A program made the translations under genes and the position numbers. A stretch of DNA of 64,000 nucleotides, taken from positions 20,166,026-20,230,025 of the forward strand of contig JAJEKV010000001.1 of the NCBI GenBank assembly GCA_021234155.1. Reading direction: 5' to 3'. A model generated the notes under the pieces. That model was not told where the DNA came from. It ran no database searches and worked only from the letters and a program-made list of their open reading frames with translations. The DNA is from Isoetes taiwanensis (Eukaryota; Streptophyta; Lycopodiopsida; Isoetales; Isoetaceae). Positions 47,902 to 58,640 of the stretch are shown here, one piece after another. The stretch's first letter is position 1. Every line of letters starts with the position of its first letter.

Positions 47902-49203
47902 TTACTTTTGGCCAGGGGCCATTGATTCTTCTTCATACAACAACATGTGAGCCTTCACAAGTAGATGCTCGTGCTTCTGGACTAAGAATATTAAAGCATA
48001 TGCATACTTTTCCAAAACAGGGTACTTGATCTCCAAGTCTTTGAGTTGCTTTCCCGAATAGCATATCACATCGTATCCCTTCTGCTCCCTTTTCTGGCAG
48101 AGTGCTACTCCAACGGCCCATCTGGTCACTGTAAGAAAGGCAGTGAACGGCATGTTGAGTTTATGTGGTACAAGCACTGTTTCGCTTTTCATGAGCTGCA
48201 GAATTCTCTCAAATGATGTTTGGCACTCAGTATTCCATACTATTGGTGTGCACTTGCTCTGGCCCTTTGGTAAATTGCCAACCCGCGTGAGTTTACTAAT
48301 TGGACCCAATAAATGGGAGAAGTTTGGTATATGTATTCTCAGAAAAGACATCATGCCAATTAGCTTTCTTACCTCCTTCACTGTCCTCGGAATTGGCAGC
48401 TTTTGAATAATTTCAGTTTTATCTTGGGAGATTTGAATGCCTCTAGTTGAGAGGTAATGCCCCAAAAGCACTCCTCCCTCCTTAAAGAAATGGCACTTAC
48501 TAGGGTTCAAACACACCCTAGATTTTCTGCTAAGCTCGAAGACCTCCTTCAACCTGCACAAATGCTCCTCCCTTGTATTAGCCAAGCATAGGTCGTCCAA
48601 AAAAATTCCAAGCCCTTTGTTTAACATGGAACCATAGGCCATTGCCATGCATCTCTGGAATGTTGCTGGTGCGTTCATTAAACCGAATGGCATTACCTTC
48701 ATCGCATATGTTCCCCATGGCGTAATAAATGCAGTCTTAGGCATGTCCTTTTGACAAACAGATATCTGGTTGAAGCCACTAAAACCGTCCATAAATGAAA
48801 ATACTTCCTTAGTTGCTGCTTGATACAACAATTCCTCTTGGAATGGTAATGGGTAATGATCTTTTAATGTTGCCTTATTAAGATCCTGATAATCCACACA
48901 TACTCTTACCTTTTTGTTCTTCTTAAGCACTGGCACAATGCAAGAAACCCATGTGGGATTTTCAATTTCAAATATAAAACCGACCTGCAGTAATTTATCT
49001 ATCTCCTCCTTCACCATATTCAGCAAATGTGGATTTATTCTTCTCATCTTATGCTTCACTGGTTTGGCTCCCTCCTTAAGATTGATGTGAAATTCACAAA
49101 TTTCAGGAGGTATCCCTTTTAACTCACCATAATCCCAAGCAAAGCAGTCTGCAAATTCAGCAAACATTTTGGATAACTCCTCCTTTTCTTGATCGGTTGC
49201 CAT
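47902..49203 (-). CDS. Gypsy reverse transcriptase and RNase H, 433 codons open
   Basis: The longest open frame in the window. RT: GFIFEIENPTWVSCIVPVLK, KVRVCVDYQDLNKATLKDHY, FSFMDGFSGFNQI, MPFGLMNAPATFQR and the catalytic box FLDD in GIFLDDLCL (48612-48595), where most Gypsy elements have Y-x-D-D. Thumb and connection: KCHFFKEGGVLLGH and IGMMSFLRIHIPNF. RNase H: FTAFLTVTRWAVGVALCQKR and YDVICYSGKQLKDLEIKYPV; the first catalytic Asp is not evident, as in the degenerate RNase H of Tat elements. It ends at 47902; a +1/-1 shift would continue to KWLSYLAQFDF. Confidence 0.9.
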   Translation of the reverse strand: MATDQEKEELSKMFAEFADCFAWDYGELKGIPPEICEFHINLKEGAKPVKHKMRRINPHLLNMVKEEIDKLLQVGFIFEIENPTWVSCIVPVLKKNKKVRVCVDYQDLNKATLKDHYPLPFQEELLYQAATKEVFSFMDGFSGFNQISVCQKDMPKTAFITPWGTYAMKVMPFGLMNAPATFQRCMAMAYGSMLNKGLGIFLDDLCLANTREEHLCRLKEVFELSRKSRVCLNPSKCHFFKEGGVLLGHYLSTRGIQISQDKTEIIQKLPIPRTVKEVRKLIGMMSFLRIHIPNFSHLLGPISKLTRVGNLPKGQSKCTPIVWNTECQTSFERILQLMKSETVLVPHKLNMPFTAFLTVTRWAVGVALCQKREQKGYDVICYSGKQLKDLEIKYPVLEKYAYALIFLVQKHEHLLVKAHMLLYEEESMAPGQK

Positions 49204-49369
49204 TAATCCTACTTGCAGTGTTCTTAGCTTGCCATTTTTTGATCAGAACTTCACAAGCATCAAGACAATCACTAGTACTTATGGTGAAAATCTCACACAT
49301 ATGTCTATCTCGCCTTTGTGGTAACTCCTCTTCCTTGACCGCCTTCAAAGGAGTGCTTCCATTATTATT

Positions 49370-49730
49370 CTTTTGCAAAGAGCATCCGCCCGCCATTTTG
49401 TGCCCTCGGTACATGTGTGATGCATACTTCTTTAAACTTCCCAAGCAATTCCATGGCCCGTTGATAAGGCTGCTCTAAATGGGCACTCTTCACCTGATAA
49501 ATTTGCCTGATTTGATTGCATACCAGCTCCGAATCCCCAAATACCTGCAAGTGGTCAATTTGTTTATCCAAGGCTAGGCTTAACCCCGTAATCAAAGTTG
49601 CATACTCTGCCATGTTATTTGTACAAAGGGGAATGGACTGGCCGTGTTGCAATATCAATTCATGTTGGGTTCCTCTCATGATGATACCTATAGACGCTAA
49701 ACCTATTTTCTTGGAGACCCCACCATCAAA
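49370..49730 (-). CDS. Second RNase H domain (archaeal/plant-type) upstream of RT
   Basis: Reading leftwards: FDGGVSKKIG (first Asp, about 49730), ASIGIIMRGTQHE, CTNNMAEYATLITGLSLALD (Glu), LQVFGDSELVCNQIRQIYQV (Asp), and HVPRAQNG followed, after a small shift, by ADAL (last Asp). These are the four acidic positions of the aRNH/RVT_3-type RNase H. It lies between protease and RT, about 170 bp before the RT frame. In known Tat-group elements the second RNase H follows the first and precedes integrase. Confidence 0.8.
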
Positions 49731-49953
49731 CTACAGATAAGCTTGTGCATTAATGGACTCTACAAGGTTTGGTTGGTTGGTAACTTTTGGTTCAAGTGTG
49801 AGTTCATACTAACCAAAGACAAACTTCTATGGATCCTCTTCTTCTTACTCGCTAGATAGACCGGCAACTCAAGACTTTGGGGTGTTTTTCGTATAGATTA
49901 CTGCTCTATTATGGCCGCCCGATATATGACACTCTCCTTTGCTCCAAATAGGC

Positions 49954-50349
49954 CTAGCATCTATCGCTGCGGAGCTGTGTCCTACCTAAAAGCAAATCAT
50001 AGCTACCTGCATGCTGTGAATTGTCTGCAAATGCTATCACCATGAAACTTGCTCTCGACTTGACACCTAGAATATTCAGTTTGACATTCCCGACCACCCC
50101 TATTGGGCTGACTGACTGTTGGTTGAACCCCTTAATAATTAGCGGTGAGGATGATGTGACCTGCAGACCTAACCTTGACATAATGTGATATGGCATGACA
50201 TTTACACCAGACTTCACAATAATGACATTTGATATCGCAAAATCTCCTATTTGAGCAGAGCAAGTTAGTACCCCGGGATCTTCAAAATTTGCCTCACTAA
50301 CTAACAAAGTGTTTGCACTCTCATTAGTGGAACCTTCACAGCCTATCAA
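49954..50349 (-). CDS. Gypsy aspartic protease (retropepsin), active-site Asp not seen
   Basis: A retropepsin-like fold: GVLTCSAQIGDFAISNVIIV, then KSGVNVMPYHIMSRLGLQV, and GSYDLLLGRT. Alignment by eye puts the catalytic D-S/T-G triad at K-S-G (Lys codon at 50214-50212), so the nucleophilic Asp is replaced in this copy. The flanking flap-like and C-terminal Y-D-L-L-L-G-R parts are normal. This would block polyprotein processing unless the base call is wrong. Confidence 0.7.
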   Translation of the reverse strand: MIGCEGSTNESANTLLVSEANFEDPGVLTCSAQIGDFAISNVIIVKSGVNVMPYHIMSRLGLQVTSSSPLIIKGFNQQSVSPIGVVGNVKLNILGVKSRASFMVIAFADNSQHAGSYDLLLGRTQLRSDRC

Positions 50350-50470
50350 CCTAAGGAAACACCGCTTATAAGAAGGAGACTCTTTTGAACAATGATAATG
50401 TGTCTATGCTTACCTTGGTGTTTTTTAGGTGTGTTCAACTTGGTCGTCAAGGTTTTTGTCATTGCCCACT

Positions 50471-50743
50471 CTACAGATTTTGGGGATGGGAGTCAGCCGG
50501 CACTTTTAGTCCATCCGGGTTGGTCTTGTTTGTTAGTCCGCTCTTTAGCTCTTTTTGACCTGCGCCTCTCCGTAAGAATCTAGTCACAACCATCACAGAT
50601 GTTAAATTGTCATCACATGTTTCAATAAGGCATGTGTTAACCTCAGCCACTTTCTTAGCTCCCTTAGCTTTCTCATATGCCATTACTTGGCAGAATTTAA
50701 CATCATGCCCCGTTAGATTACGTGATGAACACATACGTGGCAA
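50471..50743 (-). CDS. Gypsy gag C-terminus with degenerate zinc knuckle
   Basis: It reads MCSSRNLTGHDVKFC, spacing as in C-x2-C-x4-H-x4-C with the second Cys position occupied by Arg (CGT). A CGT for TGC change is the kind of discrepancy common in this window, so the Cys may be intact in the genome. No other domain in this frame. Confidence 0.55.
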   Translation of the reverse strand: MPRMCSSRNLTGHDVKFCQVMAYEKAKGAKKVAEVNTCLIETCDDNLTSVMVVTRFLRRGAGQKELKSGLTNKTNPDGLKVPADSHPQNL

Positions 50744-51226
50744 CTTTTATCATAGTGTCCAATTTTATCGCGATCGTGGGACAAGGCCTCTTGTAGCATG
50801 TCTCTTCAGGTGGACCCGCTTCTCTTGCAATGGTCGCGAAACACCGGGTACCGGGCCCTTAGTTAATTCCCTCATATTCCTTTGCATTTCTTCCATCATA
50901 GTCTTCATTTGCTCACTAAACCGCTCCTTGCTTAGTAAATCAGATCTTCATTTCTTCCTCGCCGCTTTTTCAGCTTCTTCTTGAGTAAGCCTCAATTGCT
51001 CCTTCAAACTGCTAGCCTCCCTTTTTCACCTTTTCTCTCGTTTCTAACCGCATAAACAAAAGGTAATTGTTAGAATACTTTCGATTGATGCCTTCTACCC
51101 AATATCCAAAGAGTTCTATATTCAGTGCTCGCATTCTCAAGCAGCTTGAAAGACTCAATGATTTTGCTTTGTTAAATACCATGTAGATGGTAGTGAATTC
51201 ACCAAATTTCAAACATCTTAGTGAGT

Positions 51227-51798
51227 TTATAGCTTATTCTTGGTTTCATTCTCGCACCATATATAAAAAAGTGAATCATCGTTGGAAGAGCATTCTCTAT
51301 ATGTCTTTCCCGGCATACCTTGAGATAATGTGAAAATCTCTATGTCTCCAAATTGAAGTTGGAAGGTATGTAACTCATGGACCAAGGTTCCCTGTGGCTG
51401 AAGTGCTACAATCAACCTTGTAATAAAAGAGTTACACAAAGAATCCCAAGTTAGTTCTTCATGCATAGTGAAATGCTCATACCACAGCCTTGGCTTTCCT
51501 TTCATGCATTTTTAACATGGAAATTTTATCTCCTCTCCTCCCGCCATGTAGCTCATAGTAGTCTTCAAAGGTGTGCAGAACTCAAGAGGGGATTCCAAGA
51601 ACCATCAAATACAGGAGGCGATGGTGCAAGTGGTGCTAAAAGCATTCCAAGTTCGTGGATAAAACCCCCGATTCCCTTGCCCCGCGCATTCCCCGCCCCC
51701 ATATCTTCTCGGTAGTGGTTCTTGGTTGGTAGCCGACCGACCATCACCCACCTCCTCAACCCTTCTTTACCATTTCTTAAAATCTGCAACAAAGACAA
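51227..51798 (-). CDS. Gypsy gag, N-terminal and capsid part, broken frame
   Basis: It begins at 51798, 37 bp inside the LTR edge. The first frame has LAPSPPVFDGSWNP, typical of gag N-termini; the second, from 51505, has KGKPRLWYEHF and LTWDSLCNSFITRLI, the retrotransposon-gag signature (WYEHF...W..L...F). A shift near 51540 separates them. Sequence between 51220 and 50750 is gag-like in position but not readable as one frame. Confidence 0.65.
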
Positions 51799-51834
51799 TG
51801 ACTTTCCAGAAAACTTATCTCTAGGGACTCCAAA

Positions 51835-53603
51835 TGATTGCTCTGCCTCGGTTCAAAGAGCAAGTCACAGAAGGGATGCGGCCCTGGACCTCCAAGACAC
51901 TTCTGGTGGTGTCTACACCTTGCGAATCCTTTAAAGCAAGGCCAATGGCAATAATATTATACTCTTTTTTTTTTCTTTTCTTTTTTAACAAAACGGAATT
52001 TGGCAAGATTTGGACGTGGCTACAGAAATCAAGGCAATGTGATTGATAGTGGAAAGATCAAGGCAATTCAGCAGAATCAGGCTTTTTATGTGTTTTTTTT
52101 TCTCTTTTTCTCATATGAGAGTATGCAATCTAAGAAAGGTCTCTCAGATCAATGGAAGATCTTAGTAGCTAGTTTTGAATAAGGCAAATAAATAAAGAGT
52201 GCTGAAAGATAACAACTAAGATAACAACTGACTTGAACCAAATGAAATGGAAGCAAAACCATCAATTGACAACTTATACAAGTAGCTTGCACGTTTTGGG
52301 ACACAGCAAAAGCACTGCATTATCAGAGTTTGCAAGATCGATTGATCATTGGATTACAACATGTACTATCGCTTGAAGCAAAGTTTTATGTAAAACATGT
52401 AACAATGATGAACATAGCAATTTGCATCGAACTTTCAACCATATCCGGCTGATTGTGATGACCGCAACCAACTCCAAATACCAACAACAACTAACACAAT
52501 AAACCACACTTCACCCTCGACAAACATGCATCGAGCCATTTGGCGAATTTCTCTCTTCGCTGACAAGAACTCCATGACTCCAAGTGATTCCGCATCAGTC
52601 CCTAATGAGCCCCCGCTTTTCCTCGCCGCCTTCTTTTAACGATCCCCCCCCGCCGCAAATGTCTCAGAGATCTTTGTTATACCTGTAAGATTGCATCATT
52701 TGTCTGGTCAATCCCTTTAGCTCGTTCTTGGCATGTATCCTTGCAATTTCTCGTAATTCCCATGTGTCCACGCCTAGGTCTTGGAGAGGAACGGATGGTA
52801 TTGGCAAAAAGCAAAGGTAATGGTCTAGGGTTTGGAGACAAGAAACGAAAAATGTGGGACGTAAGGCAAATGTGAAGGTGGAAAATGAAAAATGCTTCCG
52901 CCTTGTATACATAGTTTTTTTGTACTTCTATTTTTTTTTTTTGGGCCATTTGGGCATAGAATACCCCATATTGGAAAGTAGAAGCAACATGGGTGATATT
53001 TATGGCATAGATAAGCTCACATGGCATGGTTTTTTCCTTTTTTTTTTTTGAACGCACTAATTGACGAGTAGGCGTAACTAGTGAGGTCGATGAAAATATG
53101 GCAATGATTCTCAATTGGGATTTTTATAGGCACGTAAGATGTGGAACAAGTTTTGAGAGTTAACAACCCGTGGGAAATTCGTAAATAGCAACTAAATAAT
53201 GCTTACCAACTTTGTCACCATTAATGTATCACGCCCTCAACTTTGCGCGCAAAGATCCTTCAAATGTCGATCCATGCTCCAATTTCCTTCAAATGTGCGC
53301 CCAAATATTTGCTCCCCGCTTCACGTGAACCTCCGTGATCATGCACCCCGGGTCGGGCCGCGGTTGTAACCGCAATGCTCGAAAAGGTATTTAGCGTAAT
53401 GCTTGGAGTATTTAGCGTGATTGCTAAAGTCGGGTCCCTTATGCAACGCGGTTTGAGAACGTAAATAGAGAATGCCGTGGACAAAGGAGAGTTATGGGTG
53501 AATGCAAGGTGAGATGGATGCATTGATGGTTTTAGCATATGCTGAACAAAAATGCTCTAACTAAATGCATGTTTTTCGCTGAGCACCGTATCGGTGGCCA
53601 ATG
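51835..53603 (-). repeat. Gypsy 5' LTR
   Basis: Direct repeat of 44722-46452. Its inner edge (51835, ...GAGCAATCA on the minus strand) is followed by TTTGGAGTCCCTAG, where the primer-binding site should lie. Short GTCCC strings at 44718 and 53605 may be the target-site duplication, but the outer end is too worn to be sure. Confidence 0.8.
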
Positions 53604-54595
53604 TGTCCCTCGCCGGAAACTCTAGAAAATTAGGAAAATTTTTGGCAGTCGTCAGAAAAGTTGAAATGTTCCATGGTGCGCTTTCCGCCTAAACTCCAGC
53701 GAAGCTACATGGAGATATTCAACCTTGCTCGCCAGCCCCTGGCCCCCTCCACCATGGTAGTTAATATTTGTTTTGTACCGCAGGATCGCATTCCATAATA
53801 GGAAATGACAAGTTACAATTATAAGTATGATTCTAAACTTGAACGAAAGAACGCTTCTAATTGCATTCCGAGATTTAAAAACTCACTGCACCATATTTTC
53901 ATAATCGGCTTGCACAGAGAGAACCGGTGGTTCTTGAAAGTAGCTTCCACAAGTCCAATTTTGCATGCTAGAGTGGAACACAACAAGACGCCGCTTTACC
54001 GTGGTAATCTTAATACCGCCGACGCAAAAGCATTAAATTCTGAATTTTAAAAGGTCTGGTCGTCATAGCGCTATCATTCAAATTTTAAAGCCATATGGCA
54101 AGTCCGCTATGACCAAGGTAAAATCTTGTGGTTTTATCGCTCCGTGCAACTTCGCATTCCCCATGAATGATGGAAAAAGTTATTTTGGTCAAACATGGAA
54201 AACCTCTCAGAAGTCTGGGACGGCCAACATCTATTAATCCTACCGTCCGCTAGCTGCCCTCTCCTCTCGAAATGTTTCTACTGTGTATAAATCCTCCTCG
54301 GTAGGTCCTTGTTCTTCTTCTTGCTCGTTAGTAAATGAAGTCACGCCAACAAAGACAAAGAAAGAAACATTAAAAACATGAAGGCGACGCATCAAAATTT
54401 CAAAATTTGGCGATATTGAATAATACGCCTGCCTGAGGTAGCAATGGGATAGAGCTCTTTACACCCTCCCAGCCTATCCACGCTCAACCGCTCCATTTAA
54501 ACATGTCCGCACGTAATAACATTTTTTTTTGGCCGGAAGTCAACAAAATATAAAATTAGTGAGCATCAGATTCTTAATACCCAAACACCACTGTA
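53604..54595. other. No gene recognised
   Basis: Between the Gypsy element and the first palindrome array. Short frames only; no repeat identified. Confidence 0.5.
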
Positions 54596-54838
54596 GATAA
54601 AGCAAAGTATATTCTAGAATATGCTCCCGCTCGTCGCGGAAGCAAAAGTGTATTCCGAATACACTTTGCTTTCAGACGAAGCAAATGTGTATTCGAATAC
54701 ACTTTAAAGCTTAATTGAAAGCAAATGTGGTATTCCGAATACACTTTCATTTTATTGTGAAGGCAAAAGTGTATTCCGTAATATACATTTGCTTTAATGA
54801 AAGTAAATGTATTCCTGAACACGATTTGTTTCACAGCA
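54596..54838. repeat. Palindrome array 1 (about six units)
   Basis: Six short hairpins spaced about 40 bp, each a variant of AAAGTGTATTC followed by its inverse, usually flanked by GCAAA and TTTGC. Centres lie near 54612, 54658, 54695, 54738, 54779 and 54816. The cleanest are at 54648-54670 and 54682-54706. Spacers between hairpins are unrelated. Confidence 0.85.
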
Positions 54839-56567
54839 AGGTGAGCTTATTCCTAATAACAAACTAAAACTTAAATATCAACTTACTCGCTAGCCCTTGA
54901 CATTTCTTCCAAGCAGGAAGTCTTTGTCAACAACTTTCTAGAGGAGCCTTTCTAGCAACTCCATATCTGAAGCCCCTCGTGATCTCCTCCATACCGTAAT
55001 TGTCATCTCTTTTTGGGACGCCTGAGCCCTTCTTTTGTCTGGACACCTTTCCCCTTTCTTCACCCTCCTTGTTCGAACATATTAAAATTTCGCTTCAGCC
55101 CCGTGACCGCGACTCGGCATTCAACTGCAAGAAAAACACACAAAGCCGCATTTCGAATACAAAAATAACATACTCGCCATCTCTCAAGGCAAGCCGAAAA
55201 CCAGCTTGTCGCGGGATGTTAAGCGATCGCCATTTGTTCCCCGTGATCGCACTTTAAGGCAAAGATTCTATTGCACACGCCTCCTTAAGCTCCAAGGAGT
55301 TGGTTGGTTTCTTTAAGTCTTCAACATACTTTTCTTTAAATATAGCGCATCTTGCATGAACCTTATCTTGTCGACAAAGCTCATCTTCGCTTGTACTGGG
55401 CATCGGGCCACAGCGATAATAATGACATTTTTAGCTTCCTCGTCAAAGCCAAACAAGAACCGCACAAAGAACTGAAAGATAACCTGCTGTTCTTTTCTTT
55501 GTACGCTTGCCTTCTCGCTTTAAAGTCGGGTTTCCCCAAGACATAGTAATGCGGTAGGTCTCGTGATTTTCCCCCGGCCATAGTCTTGGGGTTTGTGCAT
55601 CGCCCCCCGCGTCAACAAGCACCACAATGGGGCCACATGATTGTTGATTGCTCCTTTATTCTATCTTTCAGTTCCTCAAGTGATCTGCTGAGATTTTTCA
55701 AATCCGGCTGGTGTTCACCAGCTTCATTCTTAGGGGCAGCCTCATGCATGGACCGGGAAGATAGATCATCACCCCTTGTACTAACTCATCTCTATTTATT
55801 ACCTCCATTCTTCCAGAGGTCTCATCAAGTCTTCCCCTTTATTGCCATCCCAGAGCTTTTTCTTTTCCTTTCTTTTCTTTGTGCCTCCCTCGAGGATTTC
55901 TTCTATTTCAAGCCGCCAGATTTTCCTTTGTTCCTTTAGCGCCCACGTTTGTCTCTTGGCCTCGCTAAGTTTTTGGGCTGCTTTTTGGTCGCCTTCCTCT
56001 TCTTCCTCTAACTTTGGCCCTTTCCTCCCCCATAAGTACTAGCGTAAGGAGATTCTTCAAATTTTCTTCCTCATGCTCTGACTCACTTACCAGAAAGTCC
56101 TCGCTCGACTCGCACAAACCCCGCTTTAATAATGGAGGCTAGGTTTCGCTTTGTTCCCTCGTAATGTGAAATGTACTTCAGACAAAGGCTCTGGTTGCAT
56201 TAATCGACGATTTTGAAGCTTGCAATGTCTACAACAATGAAGCTCGATGTTTTAAATGATAGCCTCCCACTTGACCTCCTTTGTCCCAAGAACCTCGTGT
56301 AAACATCTTTTATTGTCCCGAGGTTGACAAACTCGGACTCAGCGTACCGTTTGTTCCCAGGGCTTTTGCAAACATGGAGAAAAGTCAGCAGGCCGATTTT
56401 CCGACCCCTCGGTTACGTAACCACCGCTTTGAAAAATTTTCTTTAAATTGCGCTTGTCCAGGTCCCCGGTCCGCTTTATTGGGGTGGCCGGACTATCTTA
56501 AGCACTTTCTTTTGTGCCTTCTTGCCTGCTAGAGAAATGTTAAAAACAACACTGTCACGAGTAGAAA
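54839..56567 (-). other. Interior between palindrome arrays, protein-like text on the minus strand
   Basis: Several minus-strand stretches look translated but sit in different frames: ESEFVNLGTIKDVYTRFLGQ (about 56335-56275), RDLPHYYVLGKPDFKARRQA (about 55560-55500) and KYVEDLKKPTNSLELKEACA (about 55340-55275). No family is recognised and no frame is longer than about 120 codons. It could be cargo or a decayed gene of the element marked by the arrays. Confidence 0.35.
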
Positions 56568-57047
56568 AGAAGCAAAAATTTGTATTCCGTAATAAGAATT
56601 GCTAATTTGACGCTAAATGCAAGCAAAAAAGAAGAAAAAAGTACCGGAAAAAGACGACAAACATGCTTTTTTCGCGGTTCTAAATTAACTAAAAAGTGAT
56701 TTATGTAAGCTAAAAAACAAAAAAAAGACATTATTTTCAAAAATCCAAGATTCATATTCCGTATCACACTTCGATTTCGTTGAAGGGCTAAGTGTATTTC
56801 TAATACACGGGGGAGGAGAAAAGTGTATATACACTTTACTTACAGAAGGCAAAGTGTATTCCTAATACACTTTGTTTCTTTTTAGGCCAGTGTAATGTGT
56901 ATTCCGAATACACTTTTACCCTTTCGGACTAAGGTCAATGTGTATTTCGAATACATTTTGCCTTTGGTTCGAATAGCAAAGTGTATTCCTATCACACATT
57001 GCTTTAGATCAAGGCAAAGTGTATTCTAATACACTTTGCCCACAAAA
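56568..57047. repeat. Palindrome array 2 (about eight or nine units)
   Basis: The same AAAGTGTATTC-inverse hairpins as array 1, with one outlier at 56568-56602 and seven or eight at 56755-57047. The last, GGCAAAGTGTATTC at 57010 paired with GAATACACTTTGCC-like sequence, is nearly perfect. Units are spaced about 35-45 bp. The array ends abruptly at about 57047. Confidence 0.85.
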
Positions 57048-58640
57048 ATTAAACTAACACGTAGACGAAAGATGTACTATGTACTTTACATGCTTAACTC
57101 CGCCCATAATTTTCGCTATATAAACCGGAATCAAAGAACTCAATATAGAATAGAAGGCGCCGAATCGGGCGACTAAATCTCTCCGAGAGCTTTTAATAAT
57201 ACAATCGAGGCGCCAATTTTCCTTTTTAAAGGTAGACTATGGGGCTTGTCTATTTCTATGTACAAGTGGAATATGTCTTGTCCAAATAGTCCGACTAATG
57301 TATTCTGGAATAGGTTCATGCACTCACACAAAGAAATGCATCACACCAAACATTATTCTAATAGCTTTTTGTATTCTCTAATAACATTAATCCAACCGCC
57401 TTTGGAGTTACTAACAAGTCCTTAATGTTTTGCGCTTGTTTAAGATGGTTAACCGCTGCGGAACAAACTTCCACCACCATTTGTTTCCCCTAGTACCTCT
57501 ACTTCAGATGGAACACGAATCGAGTTTTTCTTCAACTGACTGTGTCTTTGTTGTTTCTCAAGACACTCCGAAGTCCAAGAACTAGTAGATCGCCACCAAT
57601 TTTTCCAACCCTCTCCAAGTCCAAGAGGGAAACCGGCCGCCACCTCCTTTCATAGCCTCACCGTTGCACGCTGTAATCTTCCACCACCTTTTGTACCATC
57701 CCCGACACTACAGAGGCTCGACCTCTCAAGAAATAATTCGGAATGACTACCACTCCCATTTGTAGTTTCTCCTTCTTCACTTACACAAACAAGGAATACA
57801 AAGACGCCGTAAGACTGTAAGATTCTCCATCGCTTCCCACCATAACTTCTACCACAAATAAAGACGCACCTTGCAAAGATCTACTCCTCTTCACACAACC
57901 GGCAGGACACATGGATTTGCGTAATTTCAATCGGCTCTAAGTTTACATGTTTGAACTAACTCCTTGTGAAGAAGCTCTAACAACATTTGTTGGCAAGTAC
58001 GTATGGTGGACCATCTCCTTCATTCAACACTCACCTCCCTTTATCCGGGTACAAATTTTATTTTGGTTTGTTCTCCTCTACAAGCACACCACTAAGGGTA
58101 GAGGAGGTCACCGCTAGAGTAGAATTCTCATCTAAGATGAAGACACCAACGAGATACAATCCAGATTACACATTCTCTAGCCAGCCCACCAAGAAATTCA
58201 AGGTGGAATTTAGTTTGAGAGCATGCTCCTCCGTGAAGAAGAAGAAAACTTTATGGACGAAAGCACAAATGAGGAGACTTCTAAGAACTAAATGTCGCCA
58301 TTGATTGCATCAACAAATTTAACATGTCTAAATTACGAAAGCAATTAGAGACAACCACAGCCAATGACATTGGCAAACCGTAATGTTGGCTTTATCATGT
58401 ACGGCCAGACCGCAACACCTTCTTGCACTACATTAATTGCGTAAGAAGTTTTCCATAATCCACCGCTTAGGGTCCACCAGAGTACACAAAAAGACTCGAC
58501 AAAACCCAACAATTGATGATCATTGTAGACCAAGAAGAGTTGTAACCATGCATGCCCTGTGGCCGTGTCATGGATGGAGAAATATTTTAGAGAAACATGT
58601 GAGAAGCCGCCTAACAGCAACATGTATCATTTGACAGATA
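57048..58640. other. Possible N-terminal region of the DUF7869-like gene, not readable
   Basis: Open frames such as 57987-58304 (plus) and 57449-57643 (minus) have no domain I recognise. Position directly upstream of the DUF7869 region makes it a candidate for its 5' part. Confidence 0.3.

Larger units (their letters stand above)
44722..53603 (-). mobile_element. Ty3/Gypsy LTR retrotransposon with extra RNase H (Tat-like)
   Basis: About 8.9 kb, bounded by 1.7-kb direct repeats (44722-46452 and 51835-53603). On the minus strand, gag, zinc knuckle, protease, a second RNase H, RT, RNase H and integrase follow in that order. RT-RNase H-integrase is Gypsy order. An additional, plant-type RNase H is the hallmark of the Tat/Ogre group, but there it is expected after the first RNase H, not before RT. 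LTRs read TGTTGGCC at one end and GAGCAATCA at the other. Frame breaks suggest the copy is inactive, subject to sequence accuracy. Confidence 0.85.

Noticed and set aside
54596-57047. CRISPR-like spaced palindromes
   Set aside because: The repeats are imperfect, short and variable in sequence, the host is a plant, and no cas genes are near. A transposon-end array fits better.
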